A stretch of 49,676 nucleotides of DNA, from positions 1 to 49,676 of the forward strand of contig JAAZNU010000044.1 of NCBI GenBank assembly GCA_012798135.1, written 5' to 3'. The notes under the pieces are model-generated. The model was given only the letters and a program-made list of their open reading frames with translations. It had not been told where the DNA came from and searched no databases. Source of the stretch: Veillonellaceae bacterium (GTDB taxonomy: Bacteria > Bacillota_C > Negativicutes > UBA1444). Numbering within the stretch: the first letter of the stretch is position 1; each line of letters opens with the position of its first letter. The position numbers and the translations under genes were made by a program. This document shows, in pieces, positions 15,929 to 25,518 of this stretch.

Positions 15929-17026
15929 TTATTCTTTCATTTCCCGGCGCAATCGTTGCACGAACTCGGCCCAGGGAAACAGCCGGCCGGGGCAATCGGT
16001 ATCCGTGTTTACTGCCCGGTGTGGCAGCACTTTCTCCACCGGCAGCCGATATTTTTTCAGCAACTCCAGCGTCAGCCGGGCGGCGGATTCCAGTTGGACC
16101 GAGTTGGGGCGCTCCCGGTTAAAATCGCCCACCAGGACGATGCCGAGGCTGCGCCGATTGGCTCCGAACGCGTGCGCGCCGACCATCTGTTCCGGCCGGC
16201 CGTCTGCCACCGAACCGTCGGCAAAAACCAATTTGTGATAGCCGACGCCGGCCCAGCCGTTCGATAAATGCAAATCCTGGATGTCGTCCCGTGACGTCGT
16301 GATGGGCATGGCCGCATGATGAATGACCACAATGTCGGTTCCCCGCCGCGGGATCAGCCGCTCGGAAAAATACAACCCGGGCCGAAAGTAATTATCGGCT
16401 CTGTGCCAGGTTCCATCCGCCGGAAATTCGCCAAGCTCTCCATTAAACCGGCAACCGACGATTTTTTTCGTTTTGTCCGGGCCGGCAATCGTTCGCGGAG
16501 GACCTTCGGTGATTTCAAATCCCTGGATTCTCGAATGCATGTTGAGGCAGGTTGGGTCGTCATTCGTAAAAAAGAAACGAACCCAACGCTCCGACGCCTG
16601 GCCCGACCGGATTCCGACAGCGAACTGGTCCCTCGGGTAACTTCGGATCACCGCCGCCGCACTGTCGTTAGCGATCAAGTCGGCGTACAGACCCGGGAAA
16701 TACCGCTCAAAATTCCTGATTTTGATGTTGCCGTCCAGAATTACCATTTGTGTCGCCATGCGCTCCTGTGCATCGTATTCAACCCACAGCGTCGAATTCA
16801 TCTCCCGGACCGGCAGCGGATATCCGTACGCCTTGGCTCGTTTTCTGCCCAGCTCACGCCATTGTTGATCCGTATAAAAATGGATTTTGTCTTCCTGTAC
16901 AATGTAAGCCGGGCCGTGTTGCTGTTCGACCAGTTTCCGGGGTTCTCCCAACGCCGGCAATGCCGCAGCCGCAGCCGTCTGCACCGCCCCGGCGGCCGCC
17001 AGAACCACCAACCCGCACAAAAGCAT
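15929..17026 (-). CDS. Secreted PGRP-type N-acetylmuramoyl-L-alanine amidase
   Basis: About 365 residues. A signal peptide covers roughly the first 25 (LLCGLVVLAAAGAVQTAAAAA). The first 220 residues form an unassigned domain. The last 140 form an Amidase_2/PGRP domain (PF01510): DIVVIHHAAM with the first zinc His, WAGVGYHKLVFADGSVADGR, GAHAFGANRRSLGIVLVGDF and LPHRAVNTDTDCPG with the second zinc His and the zinc-site Cys. It would cleave the bond between muramic acid and the stem peptide. Start codon is uncertain (ATG 17026 or TTG 17044). It is the last gene of a four-gene unit with the ABC exporter and PDZ protein. Confidence 0.88.
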   Translation of the reverse strand: MLLCGLVVLAAAGAVQTAAAAALPALGEPRKLVEQQHGPAYIVQEDKIHFYTDQQWRELGRKRAKAYGYPLPVREMNSTLWVEYDAQERMATQMVILDGNIKIRNFERYFPGLYADLIANDSAAAVIRSYPRDQFAVGIRSGQASERWVRFFFTNDDPTCLNMHSRIQGFEITEGPPRTIAGPDKTKKIVGCRFNGELGEFPADGTWHRADNYFRPGLYFSERLIPRRGTDIVVIHHAAMPITTSRDDIQDLHLSNGWAGVGYHKLVFADGSVADGRPEQMVGAHAFGANRRSLGIVLVGDFNRERPNSVQLESAARLTLELLKKYRLPVEKVLPHRAVNTDTDCPGRLFPWAEFVQRLRREMKE

Positions 17027-17093
17027 ATTTATTACCCTGCCCAAAATATATCACCACCACTGAACCTTCCTTGTTTTTTCCCGCCAACGGACT

Positions 17094-18158
17094 TTAGAGA
17101 GTCAGGGCTCCCTGCAACGTCACTGGCGCTCCGTCGCGCCAGACTTTTATCGTCATCACCGGTCCTTTTCCCAACAGTTCGATCAGTTGGGACGGCGAGG
17201 CAATGTCGACGCCATTGATCGACAACAAAACATCTTTTTCCCGAACCTGCATCTTATCGGCGGCGCTGTCCCGGGCGACCGACAACACGAGAAAGCCCAT
17301 GGGACGGTCGATCCCCAGAGGTTTGAGGGCCTCACCCTCCAGCAGGCGCACCTGAAGTCCGAATCCCTTGGACTGATTTCCCGGGGTTGGTGGCGCTCCC
17401 TGGCCGATTTTGACGCCGAACGCATAATTCACGAGCTTGACCGGCGTGTCCAGTCTTGTACCTTTGCGAATGACCCGCGCAACAATCGTTTCTTCCGACT
17501 TGCCGGCGACTGCCTCCCGGCAAATGGCGTTCCAGGATTCCCGGCCCGTAATGGGCATGGTCTTATCGGCATATACCGCCTCAACGATAACATCCCGATA
17601 AGTCAGCGGCGAACCGGGCGCGCCGGAGTGGACGACCGCGCCGGCGGATACTTTCGCCTCTTGGAGAGCCGATTCCAAAAAACCGGGGCTGCCAATGGCA
17701 ATCGAAAAGTCATAGTAAGGAATCAATGGCGCATTTTGAGCGATCGCCAAAGCGGCAACGGCATCGGTAAGTCTGCGTCCGTGCCCCGGACCCGCCACAA
17801 AAAAACTGTCCGCCGGCTTGATGAACATCATCGAATACAGTCGGCCCGACTCGTCATCCATGCGCTCAAATTCCGTGACTTGGTTAAAATTCAACCCCCA
17901 GCGGCGAATGTTGGCGCCATTAGAAAAATCAATCTTGATTCCCAGCTGGTCAATCGCAAAATCCTGAATTTTATCGTAGTTTCCGTCAAGGGCGATGAAT
18001 GCCCGCATATCTTTGATCGCGGCGATAGCGGCATCGGTCGAGGTCATCGGCTGGGGAATCCGCCAATCATAGACATACCCGGCATAGCCGATGGCGATAT
18101 TGCCGGTCATCAGGCACACGAACATTACAGCAACGAAGATGTGACGCAGAATCGTCAT
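17094..18158 (-). CDS. Secreted protein with C-terminal PDZ domain, function unknown
   Basis: About 354 residues with a signal peptide (FVAVMFVCLMTGNIAIGYAG). The middle 230 residues match no family I recognise. The last 85 form a PDZ domain (GFLVLSVARDSAADKMQVREKDVLLSINGVDIASPSQLIELL), which usually binds protein C-termini. No protease catalytic residues are apparent, so it may be an envelope scaffold. GGGAGGAG lies 9 bases before the ATG at 18158; the upstream in-frame start at 18191 lacks such a site. It sits between an ABC exporter and a secreted amidase, about 70 bases from each, suggesting a shared envelope task. Confidence 0.8.
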   Translation of the reverse strand: MTILRHIFVAVMFVCLMTGNIAIGYAGYVYDWRIPQPMTSTDAAIAAIKDMRAFIALDGNYDKIQDFAIDQLGIKIDFSNGANIRRWGLNFNQVTEFERMDDESGRLYSMMFIKPADSFFVAGPGHGRRLTDAVAALAIAQNAPLIPYYDFSIAIGSPGFLESALQEAKVSAGAVVHSGAPGSPLTYRDVIVEAVYADKTMPITGRESWNAICREAVAGKSEETIVARVIRKGTRLDTPVKLVNYAFGVKIGQGAPPTPGNQSKGFGLQVRLLEGEALKPLGIDRPMGFLVLSVARDSAADKMQVREKDVLLSINGVDIASPSQLIELLGKGPVMTIKVWRDGAPVTLQGALTL

Positions 18159-18231
18159 GTTCAAACGCTCCTCCCTTTCTCGCATCGGCAATCAGTCGGA
18201 AATCAGGCGTGATTTGCGAAAGTTTATTAAA

Positions 18232-19062
18232 TCAACGCACCAAATCCGGATACAGCTTGGTAGCAATCCCGACAAACGCCACGAAAATCAGCGTCATGAC
18301 CGAAAAGTCCACGGCTAATCCCTCAACGCTCTGCGCTCCCTGGATCATCAGTGTTCGCATCGCATCTACCAGATAAGTCAGCGGATTCACCCACGCCACC
18401 AGTTTGAGCCAGTCCGGCATAAGAGCGATCGGATAAATTGCATTACTGGCAAAGAACAACGGCATGGTTAATACCTGTCCGATACCCATAAACCGTTCAC
18501 GGCTTTTTACCAAACAGGCAATGATCAAGGAAAAAGTGGAAAAAATCGCCGACCCCAGAACTACCGCCAGCAATACGCCCAGAACATGGGGAATGCTTAA
18601 GTTCAGCTCAATATGCAGCAGAAAAGCAATCAGATATACAATGACCGCCTGCACCAACCCACGGGCGCCGGACGAAACCGCTTTCCCAAGGACCAGGGCG
18701 CTGCGGGGAGCCGGGCTCACCAGCAGCTTGTGAATAATCCCCATGTCCTTTTCCCAGATTACACTAATCCCGAAAAAGATTGCGCTGAACAGAACGCTCT
18801 GCGCCAATATACCCGGAGCCATATAGGCCAGATAGCTCAGCCCGCCAGTGGGAATATCCCGCAATTTGCTGAATACCTGCCCAAAGACGAGCAGCCAGAG
18901 CATCGGTTGTACCGACCGGCTGAACACCTCCGTGGGATCCCGCAGCAATTTACGGATTTCGACATCCGCAATCGCCAAAACCTGTTCCCCGTAGGAAGGC
19001 GCCAGACGGGCGGTATTCTCAGCCATGTCGTCCGGCGGTGTAACGGGTTTGTCGGACGTCAC
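18232..19062 (-). CDS. ABC-2 type transporter permease
   Basis: About 276 residues with six predicted membrane helices of the ABC-2 permease family (PF01061). Typical features are an N-terminal cytoplasmic segment, DVEIRKLLRDPTEVFSRSVQPMLWLLVFG, MAPGILAQSVLFSAIFFGISVIWEKDMGIIHKLLVSP near 110 and the late VNPLTYLVDAMRTLM motif. Such exporters move drugs, lipids or polysaccharides out of the cell. GTG at 19062 is preceded by GGAGGG with good spacing and was chosen; the start overlaps the ATPase gene end by 44 bases, so the two are coupled. Confidence 0.9.
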   Translation of the reverse strand: MTSDKPVTPPDDMAENTARLAPSYGEQVLAIADVEIRKLLRDPTEVFSRSVQPMLWLLVFGQVFSKLRDIPTGGLSYLAYMAPGILAQSVLFSAIFFGISVIWEKDMGIIHKLLVSPAPRSALVLGKAVSSGARGLVQAVIVYLIAFLLHIELNLSIPHVLGVLLAVVLGSAIFSTFSLIIACLVKSRERFMGIGQVLTMPLFFASNAIYPIALMPDWLKLVAWVNPLTYLVDAMRTLMIQGAQSVEGLAVDFSVMTLIFVAFVGIATKLYPDLVR

Positions 19063-19822
19063 TGAATTTGCCTCCCTCCACAAACGAACTGCCGCTAAAA
19101 TGCGTAAACACGTCGTTCAAATCAGCCGCCGGACCTAACGACTGTTTAAGCTCGGTCGGTTTGCCTTGGCCCACGATTTTCCCCTGATGCAAAAATGCCA
19201 GCTCATCGCAAAGCACATCGGCCTCTTCCATGTCGTGCGTAGTAATGAGCACCGTCATTTTAAAAGTGTTTCGCAAGTCCTTCAAATGTTCCCATACCAA
19301 AAACCGCGCTACCGGATCGAGTCCGATCGTCGGTTCATCCAAAAACAAAACCGCCGGCCGATGCAACATGGCCTGAGCCAATTCCAGCCGGCGGATCATG
19401 CCGCCCGAATAATATTTCACCAGTTTTTCGGCCGCATCGGCCAACTGCATAAACTGCAGAATCGTCTGGATACGCGCATTCCGCTGATCTTTGGGAACTC
19501 CATACAGGCGGGTGGATAATAAAAGATTCTCGCGTCCGGTCAGTGCGCCATCGGCGGAAAGCGCTTGCGGCACATAACCGATACGGGCGCGAACCTGTGC
19601 CGGGTGCTCCAGGATATCAAAGCCCGCTACCCGGGCGGTTCCTGCGGACGGTTTCAAAAGTGTCGTCAAAATTTTGATGGTAGTACTCTTGCCCGACCCG
19701 TTGGGCCCCAACAAGCCAAAAATTTGCCCCGAACCCACCCGCAAAGAAATATGGTCGAGTGCCGTCAGCTCGCCAAAGCAGCGAGTCAACTCAAAAATTT
19801 CGATTGCCGATGGCGAAGTCAC
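19019..19822 (-). CDS. ABC transporter ATP-binding protein (DrrA/CcmA type)
   Basis: 267 residues with the full ABC set: Walker A GLLGPNGSGKSTT near 37, Q-loop YVPQ near 85, signature YYSGGMIRRLELAQ near 140 (a YSGGM variant typical of DrrA-type exporters), Walker B AVLFLDEPTIGLD and H-loop TTHDMEEAD. It energises the ABC-2 permease encoded next. GTG start at 19822 with a GGGGG site upstream. The C-terminus after VFTHFSG is a short tail. First gene of the unit; the 178-base divergent gap to the HAD gene presumably holds promoters for both directions. Confidence 0.93.
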   Translation of the reverse strand: MTSPSAIEIFELTRCFGELTALDHISLRVGSGQIFGLLGPNGSGKSTTIKILTTLLKPSAGTARVAGFDILEHPAQVRARIGYVPQALSADGALTGRENLLLSTRLYGVPKDQRNARIQTILQFMQLADAAEKLVKYYSGGMIRRLELAQAMLHRPAVLFLDEPTIGLDPVARFLVWEHLKDLRNTFKMTVLITTHDMEEADVLCDELAFLHQGKIVGQGKPTELKQSLGPAADLNDVFTHFSGSSFVEGGKFSDVRQTRYTAGRHG

Positions 19823-20000
19823 GGTAATCGCCCCCAGAAGCGGCCGGCAGCGGCGCTTTCCTATCGCAATAATATTCTATCATTTTCAGCGCTGGATTCC
19901 CATATTTCACCGGATTATGTCCGACGAGTCCGGGGAAAGGGAATTGTTCCACACTGGACGAATATTACTTAAATGAACTGTAGAGGAAGGGGCATTCAGC

Positions 20001-20777
20001 ATGGAATCATTGCGTTCCAAAAAAGGCTTTTTATGCGATATGGACGGCGTGATCTACAAAGGAAACCAGTTGCTGCCGGGTGTCAGGGAGTTCGTGGAGT
20101 GGCTGTACCAGGAAAACAAACAATTCTTGTTTCTGACCAACGGCAGCGGCAAAACACCGCGCGAACTGCAACAAAAGCTGGCTCGCATGGGCCTGGAAGT
20201 GGCGGAAAACCATTTTTACACCAGCGCCCTGGCCACCGCCAAATTCCTAAGCCACCAGAGTCCCGGCTGCAGCGCCTATGTAATCGGCGAACCCGGCCTC
20301 TTTAACGCGCTGCACGACGCCAACATTACGTTTAACGACGTCGACCCCGATTATGTGGTCATCGGCGAAACCATCAATTACAACTATAGCCTGATTTGCC
20401 GGGCCATGAACCATGTCCTGAACGGCGCCAAACTGATCGGAACTAATACGGACCTGACCGGGCCATCCGAAAGCGGCATCATTCCGGCCTGCCGCGCCCT
20501 GGTCGCGCCGGTGGAGATTACGACCGGGAAAAGCGCCTACTATGTCGGCAAACCCAATCCACTGATGATGCGCACCGGCTTGCAGATCTTGGGGATCCAT
20601 TCGGGCGAAACTGCGATGATCGGCGACCGCATGGACACCGATATCATAGCGGGCATTGAAAGCGGCCTTGATCCGGTCCTGGTGTTATCCGGTGTCACCA
20701 GTCGCGAGCAAATCGAACAATACCCCTACCGTCCGCGGTTGGTGCTCGCAGGGGTCGGCGATATTGCCATGGCTTAA
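20001..20777 (+). CDS. HAD-IIA family phosphatase (NagD-like)
   Basis: 258 residues, usual NagD/AraL length. Motif I is CDMDGVIYKG with the nucleophile Asp13 and acid/base Asp15, motif II is LTNGSGKTPREL, and motifs III/IV are KPNPLMM and IGDRMDTDI near 210. Members dephosphorylate sugar phosphates, nucleotides or pyridoxal phosphate in the cytosol, and the specificity cap (residues about 75-185) does not reveal which. AGGAAGG lies 9-10 bases before the ATG. A reductase gene follows 57 bases later on the same strand, so they may be co-transcribed. Confidence 0.92.
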   Translation: MESLRSKKGFLCDMDGVIYKGNQLLPGVREFVEWLYQENKQFLFLTNGSGKTPRELQQKLARMGLEVAENHFYTSALATAKFLSHQSPGCSAYVIGEPGLFNALHDANITFNDVDPDYVVIGETINYNYSLICRAMNHVLNGAKLIGTNTDLTGPSESGIIPACRALVAPVEITTGKSAYYVGKPNPLMMRTGLQILGIHSGETAMIGDRMDTDIIAGIESGLDPVLVLSGVTSREQIEQYPYRPRLVLAGVGDIAMA

Positions 20778-20834
20778 CGGTCCGCACGCCTGACTCACGA
20801 CGAGCCGATGCCGTTATTGCAGGGAGGTATTATC

Positions 20835-21767
20835 ATGAAAATTGGGTTCATCGGGTTAGGTCAGATGGGAAAACCCATGGCGATGAATTTACGGCGAAAC
20901 GGCGTTGAATTGATGGTCCACGTTCGAAAAAAACCGGCGTCAGAGTTTGAAACTGCTGGCATCGCCGTAACTCGGCAACTCCGGGATATTGCCTGCTGTG
21001 AAGTCATCTTTCTTTGTCTGCCAAACACCCAAGTGGTGACCGAAGTTCTCCTGCATGAAAACGGCCTTGCCGAAAGCCTGCGCCCGGGTCAAATCATCTG
21101 CGATTTCAGCACGATCGATTATCAGGCCAGCATAACCATCGCAGAAACGTTGGCGGCCCGAGCTGTCGATTATCTGGACGCTCCGATTTCCGGCATGGAA
21201 GCGCGAGCGATCGACGGAACGCTGACCATCATGTGCGGCGGAAAAAAGTCGATTTTTGATCAACTGCTGCCCGTCTTGCAATTCATGGGCACTAACATTT
21301 TATACATGGGCCCGTCCGGCTGCGGTCAGTTGACAAAAGCCATCAACAATACTTTATTCGACATCAACATGGCCGCTCTGGCGGAAATATTGCCGGTCGC
21401 CGTCAAACTCGGCCTTGCCCCCGAATTGATCGGCTCTGTCATCAATAGCAGCTCCGGTCGCAGTTTTGCCTCCGAATTCTTTATTCCCCGGATTTTGAAC
21501 GGAAACTTTGGTGATGGGTACCCTTTGGAAAAAGCCTACAAGGATTTGGTCAGCATCGCCAGCTTGTCGGCAAACCTTTGTCTGCCGCTGCCGGTCACGC
21601 ACGCCGCAACAACAACCTATCAAATGGCCATGCGCCAAGGGTTGGGCGACCAGGACAAGGGCGCCATGACCTGCCTGTTCGAAGCTCTGGCGGGAGTTAA
21701 GTTCCGGCAAGGGGAAGGTGCTGCTTCAGCCACCGGCGATAAAAATCCAATTTCTACCACGGTATAA
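20835..21767 (+). CDS. NAD(P)-dependent beta-hydroxyacid dehydrogenase (GarR/MmsB-like)
   Basis: 310 residues. The N-terminal Rossmann motif is KIGFIGLGQMGKPMAMNL. The substrate motif LDAPISGMEARAIDGTLTIMCGG near 120 and the catalytic Lys region GCGQLTKAINN near 170 complete the family signature. It likely interconverts a beta-hydroxyacid and its semialdehyde (3-hydroxyisobutyrate, tartronate semialdehyde or a relative). The motif reads SGME rather than the common SGGE/SGGV, so substrate is uncertain. AGGGAGGT is 6 bases before the ATG at 20835; the earlier in-frame ATG at 20808 was rejected for that reason. Confidence 0.9.
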   Translation: MKIGFIGLGQMGKPMAMNLRRNGVELMVHVRKKPASEFETAGIAVTRQLRDIACCEVIFLCLPNTQVVTEVLLHENGLAESLRPGQIICDFSTIDYQASITIAETLAARAVDYLDAPISGMEARAIDGTLTIMCGGKKSIFDQLLPVLQFMGTNILYMGPSGCGQLTKAINNTLFDINMAALAEILPVAVKLGLAPELIGSVINSSSGRSFASEFFIPRILNGNFGDGYPLEKAYKDLVSIASLSANLCLPLPVTHAATTTYQMAMRQGLGDQDKGAMTCLFEALAGVKFRQGEGAASATGDKNPISTTV

Positions 21768-21804
21768 CTCAATAAAATTTTTCATTTTCATTCAAATATA
21801 ATGA

Positions 21805-21847
21805 AAAGCCGCAACAGGCGCAATGTTTTTGCGTCTGTTGCGGCTTT
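21805..21847. terminator. Bidirectional terminator between reductase and icd
   Basis: Nineteen-base arms (21805-21823 and 21829-21847) pair with a single G-U wobble around loop TGTTT. AAA and TTT ends give short U tracts both ways. It lies between the convergent reductase (+) and isocitrate dehydrogenase (-) genes. Confidence 0.85.
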
Positions 21848-21858
21848 AATGCCGCGTA

Positions 21859-23061
21859 TCACATATTCCCGATGATGGCCGTGGCGAATTCCGAGGTTTT
21901 TAACTCTTTGGCGCCTTCCAGGCCACGGGCCAGATCATAAGTCACCGTTTTTTGTGAAATCGTCCGCCCCAGCGCCGACTCGATCAACTGCCCCGCTTCC
22001 ATCCAGCCCAGATATTCCAGCATCATCACTCCGGACAGGATGACCGAACCCGGATTCACTTTGTCCATCCCGGCATATTTGGGGGCGTTGCCGTGCGTCG
22101 CCTCAAAAATGGCGGCGGCATCGCCGATATTTGCCCCCGGCGCCATGCCCAGACCGCCGACCTGAGCTGCCATCGCATCCGACAAATAGTCCCCGTTAAG
22201 GTTGGGACAGACCAACACTTCATACTCTTTGGGCCGCAGCAAAATCTGCTGGAACATATTGTCGGCGATCCGGTCGTTGATGAGGATTCGTCCCGTAGTC
22301 TCGGCGCCCTTCGCGACCTCTTCTTCGGTAACGGTCACTGCGGCGAATTCCCGTCTGGCCAGTTCATAGCACCAGGTTTTGAAGGCCCCTTCCGTGTATT
22401 TCATGATGTTACCCTTGTGCACGATCGTGACGGTTTTCTTGCCATGATCCACTGCATATTGCAGGGCCCGGCGCATAATCCGCTCGGTTCCGCCCCGGCT
22501 GATGTACTTGATGCCGATTCCCGCCTCTGCCGGCACGCGGCAATTCATCTGATCGTTAAGGAAGGACCGGACCTGCTCCGCCTTCTCCGTATTGGCCGCC
22601 CACTCGATCCCGACATAAATATCTTCAATATTTTCCCGGAAAATCACCGCATTGACCTGTTCCGGGTGCAAAACCGGGCTGGGGGTTCCCGGCACCCATT
22701 TCACCGGCCGAATGCAGGCATACAGGTCCAGCTCCTGGCGCAGTGTCACGTTGATGCTGCGAAATCCGCCGCCAATCGGCGTTCCCAGCGGGCCCTTTAT
22801 CGCCACCACATGTTCGCGAATCTTCGTCAGCGTGTCTTGCGGCAACCATTCGCCTGTCAGTCGATGCGCCTTTTCCGCCGCCAGAATCTCCAGCCAGTCG
22901 ATCCGCCGTTTTCCGCCATAGGCCTTTGCAATCCCGGCATCCAGCACTCTTTGCGCCGCCGCCCAGATATCCGGCCCGGTTCCGTCTCCCTCGATATAAC
23001 AAACCGTCGGTTGATCCGGCACCACCAATTTACCGTCATGTATGCTGATCTTGTCTCCCAT
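21859..23061 (-). CDS. icd: Isocitrate dehydrogenase (NADP-type)
   Basis: About 400 residues of the prokaryotic isocitrate dehydrogenase family. It oxidatively decarboxylates isocitrate to 2-oxoglutarate. Visible are [12 protein letters not shown] near 25, the substrate Ser and Arg segment [21 protein letters not shown] near 105, [14 protein letters not shown] near 150, Lys in [13 protein letters not shown] near 225 and the nucleotide-site region [19 protein letters not shown] near 325. An in-frame GTG at 23076 is part of the GGAGGA site, so the ATG at 23061 was chosen. It starts 31 bases after an interrupted DcuC-type carrier gene, forming one unit under the divergent LysR gene. Confidence 0.94.
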   Translation of the reverse strand: MGDKISIHDGKLVVPDQPTVCYIEGDGTGPDIWAAAQRVLDAGIAKAYGGKRRIDWLEILAAEKAHRLTGEWLPQDTLTKIREHVVAIKGPLGTPIGGGFRSINVTLRQELDLYACIRPVKWVPGTPSPVLHPEQVNAVIFRENIEDIYVGIEWAANTEKAEQVRSFLNDQMNCRVPAEAGIGIKYISRGGTERIMRRALQYAVDHGKKTVTIVHKGNIMKYTEGAFKTWCYELARREFAAVTVTEEEVAKGAETTGRILINDRIADNMFQQILLRPKEYEVLVCPNLNGDYLSDAMAAQVGGLGMAPGANIGDAAAIFEATHGNAPKYAGMDKVNPGSVILSGVMMLEYLGWMEAGQLIESALGRTISQKTVTYDLARGLEGAKELKTSEFATAIIGNM

Positions 23062-23091
23062 CGGGTCTTCCTCCACCTTCGCTTTCTTCTG

Positions 23092-24360
23092 TTATTTGTA
23101 CAGCAGTAGAATCATGGTAACGATGCAAGCCAGTACCATCCCGGGGGCGTTGCGTTTTGCGACTTCCATCGGCGACACGCCGGCCATCGTTGCGCAGATG
23201 ATCAAGCCGCCGGCAACCGGCGACATGGAACGGCCCAGGGCCCCGCCGATCGCCGCCATGCTGCCCATATCGATCGCATTCAGGCCAAACTTGACGGCAT
23301 CCGGCGTCACCGCTTTATTGAAGGCAACCGCCGCCGCATCGCCGGAACCGCTCATCACCGCCAGCAAAAACGGACCAAATGCCGAGCTCACCTTGGCGAT
23401 GGACGGATTGCTGATCATATAGGCCGTCAGCGCCTTGATCAAGCCGATGGCGTTCATCCCGCCGACGAATACCAAAGCGCAGATGATGATGCCAAATATG
23501 TGTCCGAAGGAATCACCCACGCCATGCCAGAACTCCTTGGAAATCTTGGCCGGGCTGACCCGCGTCACGACAAAGGCGCAAAATACGCCGATGATCATGG
23601 CATGGGAAATGCCCAGTGGCTTGAAAGCCGCAACAAAGTTCATGCTGCCAAGCAACAGAATCACCAGGGGAATAATCGGCACCATCGCCCGCAGATAATT
23701 GACTTTGAAATCCAGCGTGGTATCAATCACATTGCCACCGGTCGGTTTGCAGTTCTTGTTTTCCTTGCGGATATACGCATAAGCCAGCAAGCTAAACGCA
23801 CCGATCACACCGGACAGTAACAGTGGGACAAAATGGTTGCCCACGACCTCCATGGGGGAGGCTTTGGCAACATTGGCCACAATGGCGATCTGGGCATAGC
23901 CGGGATTGAACATTGCGCCATAGGTTCCCGCATAAACGCTGGACGCCGCAATCGCCGGGTGGATTCCTGCCGCCATCAGCAGCGGAATAATGATCGTGCC
24001 GACAGCAGCCGAGCAGCCGGCCGAACTGGTAATGGAAGTATTGATGAAAAAAGTCACCAGAGTCGCGCCGGGAATGAGGAGCGGGCCGACCCGTTTCAAA
24101 CCCTTGGCCAGCCACTAGATCAGATGCTTGTCGCACTCGGTCAATTTCATGACCATGGCAAACCCCATCACGCTGATAATGGACTCGAACAGCTTGTTTT
24201 CCTGCATCGCGTGCGAAAATGCCTTGAATCCCGCCATGGGGTCGCCGGCTACGAGCGCCATCAGCATCCCGGCGCAAAACATCACCAGCCGGGTTTCGTA
24301 CTGTTTCACCATCAGAAAAATAGTACCCAGTACAATAATTCCCCCGATTGCCAACAACAT
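23092..24360 (-). pseudogene. DcuC family C4-dicarboxylate carrier, interrupted by in-frame TAG
   Basis: Reading from ATG at 24360, the frame gives 81 residues ending TECDKHLI, then a TAG (24115-24117), then continues without frameshift as WLAKGLKRVGPLLIPG for a further 340 residues. The whole length (about 421 codons) and motifs (TFFINTSITSSAGCSAAVGTIIIPLLMAAGIHPAIAAS spread over the second membrane block, and AVMSGSGDAAAVAFN) match DcuC-type antiporters of fumarate, succinate and similar acids. The stop replaces one residue between helices. Nonsense mutation is the likeliest reading; a sequencing error or readthrough remain possible. The downstream fragment has no strong start site of its own. 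Upstream of icd in the same unit. Confidence 0.85.
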
Positions 24361-24522
24361 TGCATCCCACTCTCCCTCTTCTTCGACATCGACAGACCCG
24401 TGGAAAATTTTTCGAATATTCTTGTCCCTTGTCGGGTTCGATTATATAATGAGGGCAGTATATACTCAAATACTTCTTATTTTATAATCCCCATAACTTT
24501 TTTCTATAGCGAGGTGCCGATT

Positions 24523-25470
24523 TTGACAGAACGCGAACTTCTTTATGTGAAGACCATCGCCGAAGAACGGAGTATTTCGGGTGCAGCAAAGAAATTATTC
24601 ATGACGCAGCCTTCCCTCAGCAGTTGCGTCCAAAAAATCGAATCGGCGCTGGGCACGCGCTTGTTTCAGCGTACCAGCACCGGCCTGGTGCTGACTTTTG
24701 CCGGCGAGCGTTATTATCAGGTTGCCCAGGATATCTTGAAAATCTATAACGACTTTGAAATCGAAGTCAGTGACATCAACAACCTGAAGAAAGGCCGGGT
24801 AACCATCGGCATCACCGTATATCTGGCAACCTTTATTTTGCCGGTCGTCTTGCCCGTATTCAAAGAGCTCTGCCCGAATATCGAGCTTGCCATCGTCGAA
24901 AAGAACTCCACGGAGTTAGAGAAATCCCTGTCTTCGGGCGAAGTCGACTTTGCGCTCATGCATATGCTTCCCCATGAGGAAAGCGCCAGCCATACGAATA
25001 CCGACTTTTATCCGCTCATCAAAGACCCGCTCGTCCTGGTGACAAAAAAAGACCATCCACTCAAGCAGTTCGCCTGCGCCCGCGCCGGCGTCGCTTATCC
25101 GCAGATCGATCTGACAAAATTTGCTGACGAGCCTTTCGTCATGGTGACCAAGCTACAAAAAATCCGGCAAGTTGCCGACCTGATCCTTCACAAAGCCCAG
25201 ATCCATCCGCCTGTCATATTAACGACCAAAAGCTATGAAACGGCCCGTCGCTTAGCCTGTGAAGGCATCGGCGTCACGTTTACGCCGCTCCAATATTTGC
25301 AGATCTTTCCGGGAAGCTATTCTCCCGACTACTACTTGGTGGCGGAAGAGTATACCCCCTACTGGACGCTGTGCGTGGCGGTCCAGAAAAATGCTTACGT
25401 GTCCAGGGCAGCCAAACTTTTCATCCGCATTGTCAGTGAAAAATATGGCGCCAACCGGATTGATTTATGA
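24523..25470 (+). CDS. LysR family regulator divergent to dcuC-icd
   Basis: 315 residues. The HTH (RSISGAAKKLFMTQPSLSSCVQKIE, then LGTRLFQRTSTGLVLT) is at residues 10-60, and the effector domain begins near 90 with KKGRVTIGITVYLATFILP. The frame is open far upstream into the divergent gene, but the natural start is TTG at 24523, preceded by GAGGTG with 6-base spacing, which places the HTH at the N-terminus as in all LysR proteins. Divergence from the dcuC-icd unit suggests it controls it, perhaps in response to a di- or tricarboxylate. The effector is not known. Confidence 0.92.
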   Translation: MTERELLYVKTIAEERSISGAAKKLFMTQPSLSSCVQKIESALGTRLFQRTSTGLVLTFAGERYYQVAQDILKIYNDFEIEVSDINNLKKGRVTIGITVYLATFILPVVLPVFKELCPNIELAIVEKNSTELEKSLSSGEVDFALMHMLPHEESASHTNTDFYPLIKDPLVLVTKKDHPLKQFACARAGVAYPQIDLTKFADEPFVMVTKLQKIRQVADLILHKAQIHPPVILTTKSYETARRLACEGIGVTFTPLQYLQIFPGSYSPDYYLVAEEYTPYWTLCVAVQKNAYVSRAAKLFIRIVSEKYGANRIDL

Positions 25471-25518
25471 GTGCCGGCAGTTGCGTGAATCAAGGTCGCT
25501 ATTATTTTTTGATTTGAC

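Noticed and set aside
24115..24117. TAG as a pyrrolysine codon
   Set aside because: Pyrrolysine is known mainly from methylamine methyltransferases; a carrier protein is an unlikely host, and no pyl genes are visible in the window. Kept only as a checkable alternative.
23833..24522. Long open frame extending the LysR gene 230 codons upstream
   Set aside because: It is antisense to the DcuC-type gene, has no LysR-family counterpart and no ribosome binding site. The TTG at 24523 with GAGGTG upstream puts the HTH at the N-terminus.
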